A stretch of DNA of 64,000 nt, taken from Hydrogenophaga sp. GTDB lineage: Bacteria > Pseudomonadota > Gammaproteobacteria > Burkholderiales > Burkholderiaceae_C. The stretch covers positions 60,625 through 124,624 of the forward strand of contig NZ_JAABRQ010000006.1 of NCBI RefSeq assembly GCF_011390835.1, read 5' to 3'. Of the stretch, positions 16,561 through 25,396 are shown piece by piece (position 1 is the stretch's first letter; every line of letters begins with the position of its first letter). The translations under genes were made by a program, and so were the position numbers. Below the pieces are notes generated by a model. The model ran no database searches. It was given only the letters and a program-made list of their open reading frames with translations, and was not told the DNA's origin.

Positions 16561-18498
16561 ATGTCTTACCTTGTCCTGGCCCGCAAATACCGTCCGCGCA
16601 ATTTTGCGGAAATGGTGGGCCAGGCGCATGTGGTGCAGGCCTTGTCGAACGCGCTCACTAGCCAGCGCCTGCACCACGCCTACCTCTTCACCGGCACGCG
16701 CGGCGTTGGCAAAACGACGGTGTCGCGCATTCTGGCCAAATCGCTCAACTGCCTGGGCGCCGACGGCCAGGGCGGCATCACCGCCGAGCCCTGCGGTGTG
16801 TGTCAGGCCTGCACCGACATCGATGCCGGTCGCTTTGTGGATTACACCGAGCTCGATGCGGCGTCCAACCGGGGTGTGGACGAGGTGCAGTCGCTCTTGG
16901 AGCAGGCGGTCTACAAACCGGTGCAGGGGCGCTTCAAGGTCTTCATGATCGACGAGGTGCACATGCTGACCAACACCGCGTTCAACGCGATGTTGAAGAC
17001 GCTGGAAGAACCGCCCGAGTACCTCAAGTTCGTGCTGGCCACGACCGACCCGCAAAAGGTGCCGGTCACGGTGCTCTCGCGCTGCCTGCAGTTCAACCTG
17101 CGGCCCATGCCGCCGGAGACGGTGCTGGATCACCTCCAGCAGGTGCTCGCGGCCGAAGCAGTGCCGGCAGAGCTGCAGGCGCTGCGCCTGATCGCGCGCG
17201 CGGCGCGCGGGTCGATGCGCGATGCGCTTTCCCTCACAGACCAGGCCATTGCCTTTGGCGACGGCCAGTTGCAGGAGGCGGGTGTGCGCCAGATGCTGGG
17301 AGCGGTGGACCGCGCCTATGTGTTCCGGCTCATCGACGCGCTGGCGCGAGCCGACGGCGCCGCGCTGATGGAAACAATCGACAGCCTGCGCACGCATGGG
17401 CTGAACGCGGCGTCGACATTGGAAGAAATGACGGGACTGCTGCAGCGGATGGCGGTGTTGCAGGCGGTTCCTTCGCGCAGCCATGAAGGCGAGGCCGATG
17501 ACCCCGATGCGGCTGAAATTCAACGCCTGGCCGACGCCTTGCCGGCCGACGAGACCCAGCTGCTTTACAGCCTGTGCCTGCACGGGCGGGCCGAGCTGGG
17601 CCTGGCGCCGGACGAGTACGCGGCCCTCAGCATGGTGCTGCTGCGGCTGCTGGCCTTCAAGCCACCCGGTGCCGCGACCGCGGCTGCTGCGGAAAAAAAA
17701 ACCCTGAAATCCGGGCCTGAGCCCGTCCGTACCCCTTCGCCAGCGCCGGCGGCGCTGCGTGTCTCAGCACCCAGGCCCGTGGCTGTTGCATCTGCGCCTG
17801 ACCGGATCGCGGCGGGTGCTCGACCCGGCCCGCAGCCTCCGGCGTCACCCATGCGCGCATCAGCCCCGGTGCTCTCGGCAGCATTCAGGCCTGCGCCCGC
17901 AGGCGGCGCGGCTGGCGACGATGACCGCCTGGACCCCGATGCCGCACCTTCGCCGCCGCCTTGGGACGATGAACCGCCGAGCGCACCCATGCCGGCGCCT
18001 TTTCCTCAGCGTGTGCTGGCGGTGCCCGTGCGCGACCACGGTCCCTCCGACCGACTGGATCAGCGGCGCGAGGCGCCAGTAGGCGACGCCAATGCCGAGC
18101 CAGAAACCACGGCCGAGGGCGACTTCTGGCTGGTCACGGTGCAAGCCTTGGTGCAGGCCGAAGCGGTAACCGCGCTGGCCCGCGAGCTGGCGCTGCAATC
18201 TCAGCTGGTGGCGCGCGATGCTGGGCGCTGGGTGCTGCGAGTCGAGCGCGAGTCACTCACACAGGGCGGCAGCCGGGATCGCCTGAGCGCAGCTTTGCGG
18301 GCCTATGGCCACGGCGTTGAACTGGCGATTGAGGTTGGGCCCGTCAGGGACTCACCGGCGCGTCGGCTGGCCGCTGCCGCCAGTGCCCGCCAGCGAGAAG
18401 CCGAGCGCCTGATTCTGGACGATCCTTTCGTGCAAAGCATGGTGCGCGACTTTGGCGGCAAAATCGTGCCAGGCACGCTGAAAGCGTCGGCGCCTTGA
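16561..18498 (+). CDS. dnaX: DNA polymerase III subunit tau (and probably gamma)
   Basis: A 645-residue clamp-loader ATPase. It has Walker A FTGTRGVGKTT near residue 44, a zinc-binding cysteine set (Cys in LNCLGA, then CGVCQAC), IDEVHML (Walker B) near 125, a sensor-1 region ATTDPQKVPV, and an SRC motif (LSRCLQF, arginine finger). After about residue 365 there is a long Pro/Ala-rich linker and a C-terminal tau domain. ATG 16561 begins MSYLVLARKYRPRNF, the canonical start. A run of nine A residues at 17693-17701 should yield short gamma products by slippage. It is followed by ybaB and recR, the conserved recombination/replication trio. Confidence 0.97.
   Translation: MSYLVLARKYRPRNFAEMVGQAHVVQALSNALTSQRLHHAYLFTGTRGVGKTTVSRILAKSLNCLGADGQGGITAEPCGVCQACTDIDAGRFVDYTELDAASNRGVDEVQSLLEQAVYKPVQGRFKVFMIDEVHMLTNTAFNAMLKTLEEPPEYLKFVLATTDPQKVPVTVLSRCLQFNLRPMPPETVLDHLQQVLAAEAVPAELQALRLIARAARGSMRDALSLTDQAIAFGDGQLQEAGVRQMLGAVDRAYVFRLIDALARADGAALMETIDSLRTHGLNAASTLEEMTGLLQRMAVLQAVPSRSHEGEADDPDAAEIQRLADALPADETQLLYSLCLHGRAELGLAPDEYAALSMVLLRLLAFKPPGAATAAAAEKKTLKSGPEPVRTPSPAPAALRVSAPRPVAVASAPDRIAAGARPGPQPPASPMRASAPVLSAAFRPAPAGGAAGDDDRLDPDAAPSPPPWDDEPPSAPMPAPFPQRVLAVPVRDHGPSDRLDQRREAPVGDANAEPETTAEGDFWLVTVQALVQAEAVTALARELALQSQLVARDAGRWVLRVERESLTQGGSRDRLSAALRAYGHGVELAIEVGPVRDSPARRLAAAASARQREAERLILDDPFVQSMVRDFGGKIVPGTLKASAP
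17693..17701 (+). promoter_or_regulatory. A9 slippage/frameshift site in dnaX
   Basis: The frame reads GCG GAA AAA AAA ACC, giving nine consecutive A. Adding one A or slipping -1 gives AAC CCT GAA ATC CGG GCC TGA, with a stop at 17718-17720 and a product of about 386 residues. Losing one A gives CCC TGA with a stop at 17705-17707. Both out-of-frame routes end the protein immediately after the ATPase core, as expected for gamma. Confidence 0.7.
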
Positions 18499-18540
18499 GG
18501 CGCCACCATTTGTTTTCGATTCACATACAAGGATCTCCCC

Positions 18541-18873
18541 ATGTTCAACAAAGGACAACTCGCCGGATTGATGAAGCAGGCTCAGGCTATGCAGGACAAT
18601 CTAAAAAAGGCTCAGGACGAGCTCGCCTTCATCGAGGTCACCGGTGAGTCCGGTGCCGGTCTGGTCACCGTGCTCATGACCTGCAAGCACGACGTCAAGC
18701 GCGTCACCATCGATCCCAGCTTGCTGACCGACGACAAGGACATGCTGGAAGACCTGGTGGCCGCCGCCTTCAACGCTGCGGTGCGCAAGGCCGAAGAGAC
18801 CACCACCGAAAAGATGGGCAAGCTCACCGCCGGCATGCCCGGTCTGCCTGGTGGCATGAAAATGCCGTTTTGA
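18541..18873 (+). CDS. ybaB: YbaB/EbfC-family nucleoid-associated protein
   Basis: A 110-residue protein matching the family length. It starts [18 protein letters not shown] and has the amphipathic helix with [12 protein letters not shown], followed by [18 protein letters not shown] strands and a C-terminus rich in Gly, Met and Pro. YbaB/EbfC forms a tweezer-shaped dimer that binds DNA. It sits between dnaX and recR with short spacers and is almost surely in that operon. Confidence 0.95.
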   Translation: MFNKGQLAGLMKQAQAMQDNLKKAQDELAFIEVTGESGAGLVTVLMTCKHDVKRVTIDPSLLTDDKDMLEDLVAAAFNAAVRKAEETTTEKMGKLTAGMPGLPGGMKMPF

Positions 18874-18918
18874 CAGCGCGTTTGATCGCAAAGCGCCGCG
18901 CTGTGTGGCGAAACTGCC

Positions 18919-19524
18919 ATGGCCGACAACCACTCCCTTGAACTGCTGGTGCAGGCGCTCAAACGGCTGCCGGGCGTGGGCGTGAAATCGGCGCAGCGCA
19001 TGGCCTTTCACTTGCTGCAGCATGACCGCGACGGTGCGCTGCAGCTCGCCCAGGCCTTGCAGAACGCCACCACCTCGGTGCGGCACTGCACCCTGTGTCA
19101 CACCTTCACCGAAGGCGAGATCTGCACCACCTGCGCCGACGCGCGGCGCGACCGCAGCCAGCTTTGTGTGGTGGAAACGCCGGCCGACCAGTCGGCGCTG
19201 GAGCGCACCGGGGCCTACAAGGGCTTGTACTTTGTGTTGATGGGCAAACTCAGCCCTCTGGACGGCGTGGGCCCACGCGACATCGGTCTGCAAAAGCTGT
19301 TTGACCGGGTCGATGCAGAGGTGGATGGCTCGCGCGAGGTGCGCGAAGTGATTCTGGCCACCAACTTCACCGCCGAGGGCGAAACTACGGCCCATGTGAT
19401 TTCGCAAGGACTCAAGCAGCGTGGGCTGGCGGTGACGCGGCTGGCGCGCGGCGTACCGGTGGGCAGCGAGCTTGAGTACGTGGACCTGGGCACCATTGCG
19501 CACGCCCTGGTGGACCGGCGCTGA
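18919..19524 (+). CDS. recR: Recombination mediator RecR
   Basis: A 201-residue protein of standard RecR length. The N-terminal helix-hairpin-helix reads [20 protein letters not shown]. The C4 zinc finger is [18 protein letters not shown], and the Toprim domain begins [19 protein letters not shown] with [12 protein letters not shown] further on. RecR works with RecO/RecF to load RecA on SSB-coated gaps. It is the third gene of the dnaX-ybaB-recR operon. Confidence 0.97.
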   Translation: MADNHSLELLVQALKRLPGVGVKSAQRMAFHLLQHDRDGALQLAQALQNATTSVRHCTLCHTFTEGEICTTCADARRDRSQLCVVETPADQSALERTGAYKGLYFVLMGKLSPLDGVGPRDIGLQKLFDRVDAEVDGSREVREVILATNFTAEGETTAHVISQGLKQRGLAVTRLARGVPVGSELEYVDLGTIAHALVDRR

Positions 19525-19557
19525 GCTGGCGTTTCATATTTTTTCCGAAAGCATTGG

Positions 19558-19962
19558 ATGAAACTCGCGGGATTGACCGTGGCCTATTGGGCTGTGCTGG
19601 TGGCCGCTTTGTTGCCCATCGTGTGTGCCGGTATTGCCAAATGGGGCGCGTTCGGGCGATCGCGGCGAGATGGCGGTTACGACAACCACGACCCGCGCGC
19701 CTGGCTGGCACGCCAGAGCGACTGGCGGGCGCGCGCCAACGGAGCCCAGGCCAACAGCTTTGAGGCCCTGCCATTCTTCATTGGCGCGGTCATCATCGCC
19801 CACCAGACCGGTGCCATGCAGCTGCGGCTGGATGTGATGGCCTTTGTCTGGGTGGTGCTGCGCCTGACCTACATCTTGCTCTACGTGGCTGATCTGGCCA
19901 GCGCGCGCAGCCTGGTTTGGACGCTGGCCTTGACGGTCAACATCGCCATCCTTTTCATCTGA
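19558..19962 (+). CDS. MAPEG-family membrane protein
   Basis: A 134-residue integral membrane protein with four hydrophobic segments (about residues 5-27, 62-80, 85-105, 115-133). The motif DNHDPRAWLARQSDWRARAN followed by ANSFEALPFF is typical of bacterial MAPEG proteins, which are related to glutathione-dependent membrane transferases. The ATG lies 33 bases after recR, so it may be co-transcribed. Its substrate is unknown. Confidence 0.82.
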   Translation: MKLAGLTVAYWAVLVAALLPIVCAGIAKWGAFGRSRRDGGYDNHDPRAWLARQSDWRARANGAQANSFEALPFFIGAVIIAHQTGAMQLRLDVMAFVWVVLRLTYILLYVADLASARSLVWTLALTVNIAILFI

Positions 19963-19981
19963 ACGGTTCGGTCTCCCGCCC

Positions 19982-20010
19982 AGGGGTAACGTACCCCTCG
20001 CTTTTGTTTT
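19982..20010 (+). terminator. Palindrome plus T-rich tail after the MAPEG gene
   Basis: AGGGGTA (19982-19988), an ACG loop and TACCCCT (19992-19998) form a perfect 7-base stem. It is followed by CGCTTTTGTTTT. This is a likely Rho-independent terminator for the dnaX-recR-MAPEG unit, although the perfect palindrome could also be a protein site. Confidence 0.55.
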
Positions 20011-20118
20011 CGTGTCCCTCGGTGAAAACCCGCTCGGGAGAGGTCCCGATGCGATGAATCGAGCTCTGCCCTAGGCTCAAGGGCAGATCAAGAACATCGA
20101 AGCATCAAGGGACGTGAC

Positions 20119-21162
20119 ATGTGGAACCGGCGCGAATGGGGCGTGGCTCTGGCCACTGCCTGCTGGGCAGCGGGCGCGCCGGTCGTGCGCGCGCAGCCCA
20201 GGCGGGTGTCAGAGCGGGCGCGCCTCACCGTGGCAATCGACCGCAGGTCGGCGCTGTGCTACCTGCCCCTGACCATTGCCGAGCGGCTGTCTTACTTCAC
20301 CATCGAAGGCTTGGACGTGCAGGTGCGCGAGTACCCGAGCCTGGCGCAAGCACAGCAGGCGGTGCTGGGCAACGAAGCCCAGGTTCTATGTGGTCCCTAC
20401 AGCGCCTTGCTCGACCTGCAGTCGCGCGGCCACAGCCTGCGCTCACTGGTGCTGCTGGGGCGAGCGCCGCAGGTGGTGATGGGCATCTCCCAGCGGACCC
20501 TGGCCAGCTACCGCGGGCCGTTTGATTTGCGAGGGCGCAAGATCGGTGTGATGGCGCTGGGCTCGTCCTCGCATCGGGTGGCACGCATGATGGTGGCGCG
20601 AGGCCGGGTGCCTGATCAGGAGGTTCAGTACCTGCCGTTGCCGCAAGGCGATGCGGCAGTGGCGGCGTTGCGCTCTGGCCAGATCGATGCCCTGTGCCAC
20701 GCCGACCTGGCGATCACCGAGCTGGAGCAGGGTGGGGACATGCGGGTGGTGGCCGACCTGCGCACGGTGCGTGGCAACGCCGACCTGTTTGGAGGCCCGT
20801 GGCCGTCGGCTTGCCTGAGCATTCCACCGGACTTCGCCTCGGCCAAAGCGCCTCAGACCCAGGCCCTGGCGCACGCGCTGGTGCACGCACTGAAATGGTT
20901 GCAGACAGCCGGTCCCTCGGACCTGATCAGGGCGGTACCGGAAGCCTATTTCCAGGGTGATCGGGCGCTCTACATCGCGGCGTTTGGCCGGGCGCGGGAA
21001 GCGTGGACCAGCGATGGCCTGATGCCCGCTGACGGGCCTCAGACGGTGGTGCGCGCACTGAGCAGGCTGGCGGAGTCGGGCGGTGGCCTGCCGCGCGTGG
21101 AGCTGGCCCAGACCTTTACCAATGACTTTGCGCTGCGCGCTAAGGCCAAGTTCAAGGCTTGA
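20119..21162 (+). CDS. NMT1/SsuA-type ABC transporter substrate-binding protein (orphan)
   Basis: A 347-residue periplasmic binding protein. The N-terminus MWNRREWGVALATACWAAGA is a signal sequence with a twin arginine and an Ala-x-Ala-like site (VVRAQP). The mature part has LTVAIDRRSALCYLPLTIAERLSYF, then GLDVQVREYPS, and later DLRGRKIGVMALGSSSH, the pattern of nitrate/sulfonate/taurine/thiamine-precursor binding proteins. No permease or ATPase gene is adjacent, so the ligand and transporter partner are unknown. It converges on mltD. Confidence 0.82.
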   Translation: MWNRREWGVALATACWAAGAPVVRAQPRRVSERARLTVAIDRRSALCYLPLTIAERLSYFTIEGLDVQVREYPSLAQAQQAVLGNEAQVLCGPYSALLDLQSRGHSLRSLVLLGRAPQVVMGISQRTLASYRGPFDLRGRKIGVMALGSSSHRVARMMVARGRVPDQEVQYLPLPQGDAAVAALRSGQIDALCHADLAITELEQGGDMRVVADLRTVRGNADLFGGPWPSACLSIPPDFASAKAPQTQALAHALVHALKWLQTAGPSDLIRAVPEAYFQGDRALYIAAFGRAREAWTSDGLMPADGPQTVVRALSRLAESGGGLPRVELAQTFTNDFALRAKAKFKA

Positions 21163-21199
21163 GGCCGCCAGTCGCTGCAGTACCCGCGAGACCCGTTGC

Positions 21200-22876
21200 T
21201 CACTTGCCGTTGCTGGCCGCTACTTTGGTGGGCGCTTTCTTGGCCGCTACCCGGTTGCTCGATTTTTGGCTTGCCGCGGTCTTGGCGCTGGAGTTGGCCA
21301 CTGCCCGCTTGTTGTCTTTGCCATTGCTGCGAGCCGCCGACTGGGTGCGTTTCTTGCCGTTGCTCTTGGCCACAGGGCGTTTCGCGCTGCTGCCAGAGGC
21401 GAGGGCAGGCTTGCGCGGCAACATCAGGGTGATGCGCTGACCAGGCTTGAGCGCCGCGTTCACCGCCAGCTTGTTCCAGCCAGCGGCACTCACAGGGCTG
21501 ACGCCGTAGCGGTTGGCCAGCTTGGTGAGGTTTTCACCTTTGCGAGCCTTGACGCTCACGCGCTTGAGGATCACCTCGGGCTGCAGGCTGAGGTGGCCGT
21601 TGTCCGCCACGTGCTCGGCCACATCCCGGTTGTGTTGCCCGGTGCGCGGCACCAGCAGACTGGAGCCTGCACGCAGCTTCATGCGCGGCGGGATGTTGTT
21701 GAGGCGGCGCAGCTCGGATTCGCTCAGACCCGCCTGCTTGGCCGCCTGGGCAACGGTCATGGTGCTGGGCACGACCCACGCGGTCCAGCTGGCCAGGCGA
21801 CCATCATGGGCCTGCAGGTTGCGCTGGAACACTGTGGCACTGTCCCAGGGCAGCAGGATGTTGGGCGTGCCCGCCGCCATCACGATCGGCTGGTTGATGG
21901 ATGGGTTGAGCGCACGGAAATCGGCCTCGCTGATTTCCGACAGGCGCGCGATGAGGGCCACGTCCATGTCGCGCTCGATCACCACCGTGTCGAAGAACGG
22001 GTGGTTGCCGATCAGGGGCAGCGCGGCGCTGAAGGCTTCGGGCCGCGCGATGATGTTTTTTACCGCTTGCAGCTTGGGCACGTACATGCGCGTTTCCATC
22101 GGCATGGTGAGGTCGGTGTAGCCGGTGGGCAGACCTTCGCGCAGGTTGCGCGTGATGGCTCGGTTCACGCTGCCCTGGCCCCAGTTGTAGGCCGCCAGGG
22201 CGAGGTGCCAGTCGCCGAAGCGGCTGTGCAGCTGCTGCAGGTAGTCGAGCGCGGCCCGGGTGGAGGCGAGTACATCTCGCCGGTCATCGCGAAACATGTT
22301 CTGCTTGAGGTCGAAGGACTGGCCGGTGGCGGGCATGAACTGCCACATGCCGGCGGCGCGTGCGCTTGATACCGCCTGCGGGTTGAAGGCGCTTTCGATG
22401 AAGGGCAGCAAGGCCAGCTCCATCGGCATGTTGCGACGCTCGATCTCTTCGACGATGTGGAACAGGTAGCGACTGGAGCGCTCGGTCATGCGCTGGATGT
22501 AGTCGGGCCGCGTGGCGTACCACTGCTCACGATCGCGCACCAGGTCGTTGTCCAGGTCGGTCATGGCAAAGCCGCGGCGGATGCGATCCCACAGGTCGGT
22601 CGGCGCAGCGAGCGTGGCCACCGGTGCCCGCGCAGCGGGAGCGGTTCCAATTTCGCTTAGCGGCCCCTGCACAATCATGGGCGGAGAGGCTGGCCGGGTG
22701 GCGGGCGGGACGGCTTGCGGCGTCTGGACCTGAACCGTGGGCGCCGACGGGTTGACCTCAGGCAGCGTGGTCGTGGCGCAGCCGCCGAGTACCAGAGCGC
22801 CGAGCGCCAGCAACACGCCGCCAGCGCGATGGCGCAGCGGTTGGTTGGACGCAGAAAACCGGAGGGTGAGATTCAT
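21200..22876 (-). CDS. mltD: Membrane-bound lytic murein transglycosylase D (lipoprotein, LysM repeats)
   Basis: About 558 residues. The lipoprotein signal ends at a LGGC lipobox (residues 25-30), so it is probably anchored in the outer membrane. The family-1 transglycosylase domain shows LALLPFIESAFNPQAVS with the catalytic Glu, then AAGMWQFMPATGQSFDL and LALAAYNWGQGSVNRAI. At least two LysM peptidoglycan-binding motifs follow (WVVPSTMTVAQAAKQAG and KARKGENLTKLANRYG), and the tail is Lys/Ala-rich. The start at 22876 overlaps the gloB stop (ATGA); the longer upstream frame lies inside gloB. The mltD-gloB pairing is conserved in enterobacteria too. Confidence 0.93.
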   Translation of the reverse strand: MNLTLRFSASNQPLRHRAGGVLLALGALVLGGCATTTLPEVNPSAPTVQVQTPQAVPPATRPASPPMIVQGPLSEIGTAPAARAPVATLAAPTDLWDRIRRGFAMTDLDNDLVRDREQWYATRPDYIQRMTERSSRYLFHIVEEIERRNMPMELALLPFIESAFNPQAVSSARAAGMWQFMPATGQSFDLKQNMFRDDRRDVLASTRAALDYLQQLHSRFGDWHLALAAYNWGQGSVNRAITRNLREGLPTGYTDLTMPMETRMYVPKLQAVKNIIARPEAFSAALPLIGNHPFFDTVVIERDMDVALIARLSEISEADFRALNPSINQPIVMAAGTPNILLPWDSATVFQRNLQAHDGRLASWTAWVVPSTMTVAQAAKQAGLSESELRRLNNIPPRMKLRAGSSLLVPRTGQHNRDVAEHVADNGHLSLQPEVILKRVSVKARKGENLTKLANRYGVSPVSAAGWNKLAVNAALKPGQRITLMLPRKPALASGSSAKRPVAKSNGKKRTQSAARSNGKDNKRAVANSSAKTAASQKSSNRVAAKKAPTKVAASNGK

Positions 22877-23646
22877 CAGAAGTGGTTCTTCCATTCGCGC
22901 AAGGTGGCAAACACCTCGGTGACATCGGATCCGCAAGCGGGGTTGTACGCGCGGGCAGATGCAGCCACGGCACCCACGTCGGCACGCAGAAAAGGGTTGA
23001 TTCGCCGCTCCAAGTCGATGCTGCTGGGCAGCGTGGGCTGATGCTGTGCTCGCAGTTGTCGACAGTGATCGGCGTGCCGCACCAGATCGCTGTTGCCGGG
23101 CTCCACTGCGAGCGCAAACCGCAGGTTGGCCAGGGTGTATTCGTGGGTGCAGCAGACGCGGGTGTTACCGGGCAAGGCGGCCAGGCGGGAGAGCGACCGC
23201 AGCATTTGCGCCGGTGTGCCTTCAAAGAGGCGACCGCAGCCCGCAGAAAACAGCGTGTCGCCGCAAAACAGCAGCGGCGCATTGTCCACCGCTGGGCAGT
23301 GGTAAGCGATATGGCCCAGGGTGTGGCCGGGCACGCTGATGACCTCAAATCGCAGACCGAGCACGTCGATGGCGTCGCCATCGTGCACCCGCTGCAGCGG
23401 CTCGGGCATGGGCTCGCTTGCGGGGCCGACCACTTGCGCGCCAGTTGCTTCACGCAGCTCGGCCACGCCGCCGGTGTGGTCGCCATGGTGGTGGGTGATG
23501 AGGATGGTGTCGAGTACCAACTGGTGCTCGCGCACATACGCGGCAACGCCGCTGGCCTCACCCGGATCGACCACCAGCGCGCGCGCGCCGTCGTGCAGGA
23601 TCCAGATGTAGTTGTCGTTGAAAGCCGGAATGGGAAACAGGTGCAT
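22876..23646 (-). CDS. gloB: Hydroxyacylglutathione hydrolase (glyoxalase II)
   Basis: A 256-residue metallo-beta-lactamase-fold enzyme. It begins MHLFPIPAFNDNYIWIL and carries the di-metal motif THHHGDHTGG near residue 52, with later ligands in SVPGHTLGHIAYH, LFCGDTLFSAGCGR and CTHEYTLANLRFA. It hydrolyses S-D-lactoylglutathione in methylglyoxal detoxification. It lies upstream of and overlaps mltD, and is divergent from the YafS-like methyltransferase gene. Confidence 0.97.
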   Translation of the reverse strand: MHLFPIPAFNDNYIWILHDGARALVVDPGEASGVAAYVREHQLVLDTILITHHHGDHTGGVAELREATGAQVVGPASEPMPEPLQRVHDGDAIDVLGLRFEVISVPGHTLGHIAYHCPAVDNAPLLFCGDTLFSAGCGRLFEGTPAQMLRSLSRLAALPGNTRVCCTHEYTLANLRFALAVEPGNSDLVRHADHCRQLRAQHQPTLPSSIDLERRINPFLRADVGAVAASARAYNPACGSDVTEVFATLREWKNHF

Positions 23647-23750
23647 GGCGTCGGGGGATTGCGCGGGACGTGTAGAGTCCGGAGGAACCGCCTGATCCTA
23701 TCGGTAGCCCGTGTGGAACAGGAACCCGAACCGCCTGTCAGACACAAGCA

Positions 23751-24596
23751 ATGAGCGATCCAATTATAGGCTTGACCGAGTGGCTGCAGACCGCGCCTGG
23801 GCAATACCTGCTCGGCTGGGAGCAGGCCCAGTTCGACTTGACGGTGGCCGATCTGTTTGGCTACAACGCCTTGCAGCTCGGCCTGCCCGAGCTCGACACC
23901 TTGCGCGCCAACCGCATGCCCCACCGCTGGCAGGCCTTGCCCGAGGAAGCATCGCGCTCGGGCGTCCCGCAGGCCGAGGTCGCCCTGCCGGTGGCGCCCG
24001 ACAAAGATCTGAACGGCGAGGCGGCCCGCCCCAGGGTGGCGCGTGTGCACCTGGTGACCAACGCCGCGGCCTTGCCGTTTCCCGCCGCCAGCCTGGATCT
24101 GCTGGTGCTGCCGCACACACTGGAGCTCAGCGCCGACCCGCACCACGTGTTGCGCGAGGTGGAGCGGGTGCTGGTGCCCGAAGGCCGGGTGGTGATCTCC
24201 GGTCTGAACCCGGCCAGCCTTTGGGGCTTTCGCCAGGGGCGCGGCCACCTTTGGTCGCGGCTGCGCCTGCCGGGCGCCACACCACCCAAGCTCTACCTGC
24301 CCGAAGCGGGCGATTTCATCGGGCCCTGGCGGCTGCGCGACTGGCTGAGGCTGCTGAGTTTTGAAGTAGAGTCGGATCGCTATGGCTGCTACCGGCCCGC
24401 GGTGAGCACCGAAAAATGGTTGCAGCGCACCGCCTGGATGGACCGCGCCGGCGCCCGCTGGTGGCCCATATTTGGCGCCGTCTACTTCGTGGTGGCGGTC
24501 AAGCGGGTACGCGGTGTGCGCCTGCTCGGCCCGGCCTGGAAACCGCGTCGCGCCGGCGCCACCGCCAGCCCGGTGCCGGTCGCGAACCGCCACTGA
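23751..24596 (+). CDS. YafS-like class I SAM-dependent methyltransferase
   Basis: A 281-residue protein with a Methyltransf_11-like fold. [20 protein letters not shown] is the typical post-motif II segment, and [20 protein letters not shown] follows. The N-terminal glycine motif is weak. The order mltD-gloB-(divergent)-methyltransferase-rnhA is the same as Escherichia coli mltD-gloB-yafS-rnhA, so it is likely the YafS counterpart. Its substrate is unknown. The start [12 protein letters not shown] at 23751 follows the bidirectional promoter gap. Confidence 0.82.
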   Translation: MSDPIIGLTEWLQTAPGQYLLGWEQAQFDLTVADLFGYNALQLGLPELDTLRANRMPHRWQALPEEASRSGVPQAEVALPVAPDKDLNGEAARPRVARVHLVTNAAALPFPAASLDLLVLPHTLELSADPHHVLREVERVLVPEGRVVISGLNPASLWGFRQGRGHLWSRLRLPGATPPKLYLPEAGDFIGPWRLRDWLRLLSFEVESDRYGCYRPAVSTEKWLQRTAWMDRAGARWWPIFGAVYFVVAVKRVRGVRLLGPAWKPRRAGATASPVPVANRH

Positions 24597-24649
24597 GCAA
24601 CATCTCTGGCGCCTTCGGGCGCCTTCGCCATTCTGGAAACATTGAAGCC

Positions 24650-25090
24650 ATGAGCCTTGACCATGTGATCCTCTACACCGACGGCGCCTGCAAGGGTAAC
24701 CCTGGGCCGGGTGGCTGGGGCGTGTACCTGAAGGCGGGCGGACATGAGAAAGAGCTCTGGGGGGGCGAGCGCAACACCACCAACAACCGCATGGAGCTCA
24801 CCGCGGTGATCGAAGGCCTGGCGGCGCTCAAGCGGCCGTGTCGCGTGGCCGTCTACCTGGACAGCGAGTACGTGCGCAAGGGCATCACCGAGTGGATCCA
24901 TGGCTGGAAAGTCAAGGGCTGGAAAACCGCTGCCAGGCAGCCGGTGAAGAACGCCGACCTGTGGCAGAGGCTCGACGCCTTGACTCACGACGGCGTGCAT
25001 CACATTGAATGGCACTGGGTGAAGGGCCATGCGGGTGACCCGGGCAACGAACGAGCCGATGCGCTGGCCAACCGCGGTGTACCAGTCTGA
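24650..25090 (+). CDS. rnhA: Ribonuclease HI
   Basis: A 146-residue enzyme of standard length. The catalytic acidic residues are recognisable: Asp in [18 protein letters not shown], Glu in [15 protein letters not shown], Asp in [12 protein letters not shown] and Asp in [11 protein letters not shown]. The basic handle is [11 protein letters not shown]. It removes RNA from RNA:DNA hybrids. ATG 24650 is the canonical start; the open frame extends upstream within the methyltransferase gene. dnaQ, the usual next gene in enterobacteria, does not follow here. Confidence 0.97.
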   Translation: MSLDHVILYTDGACKGNPGPGGWGVYLKAGGHEKELWGGERNTTNNRMELTAVIEGLAALKRPCRVAVYLDSEYVRKGITEWIHGWKVKGWKTAARQPVKNADLWQRLDALTHDGVHHIEWHWVKGHAGDPGNERADALANRGVPV

Positions 25091-25396
25091 GGCTCGAAGC
25101 CAGACAAAAGGAGCCGCTGCCAGCCGGCCAACGCTGATGCATCGCAGCTAGGGTTGGCATTTCACCACCCCCGCCGAGCCGTTGGTGAGGGTGTCGTTGC
25201 TGCGGCTAGCCTGCGGGCGAAAGCTGGTGGTGCCCGCGCCAGAACACCGCCTGCAACCTCAGGCCTCTGATCCGACACCCGCCGCCCACCTTGACCCAGG
25301 ACAAGGTGGTGCCGCGTGAGCGGTCTAGGATGAACTGTGGGTCTGATGCTGGCGTGCGCGGCGCGCTGGTTTCTTGGGCCCTGGAGAGGAGGCCAC
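25091..25396. other. Intergenic region before the adenylate-forming ligase gene
   Basis: No credible gene is seen in these 306 bases. It contains a CCTTG/CAAGG inverted repeat in which TTGAC-CCAG-GACAA (25291-25304) resembles a degenerate FNR/DNR-type site. A good ribosome-binding sequence, GGAGAGGAGG, lies just before ATG 25397. Confidence 0.4.

Noticed and set aside
16099..17583. Minus-strand frame of 494 codons across ffs and dnaX
   Set aside because: It covers an RNA gene and the antisense of dnaX; no family is recognisable.
22758..24593. Long minus-strand frame over gloB and the methyltransferase gene
   Set aside because: It overlaps two confident genes on opposite strands and has low-complexity Ser/Thr/Pro translation.
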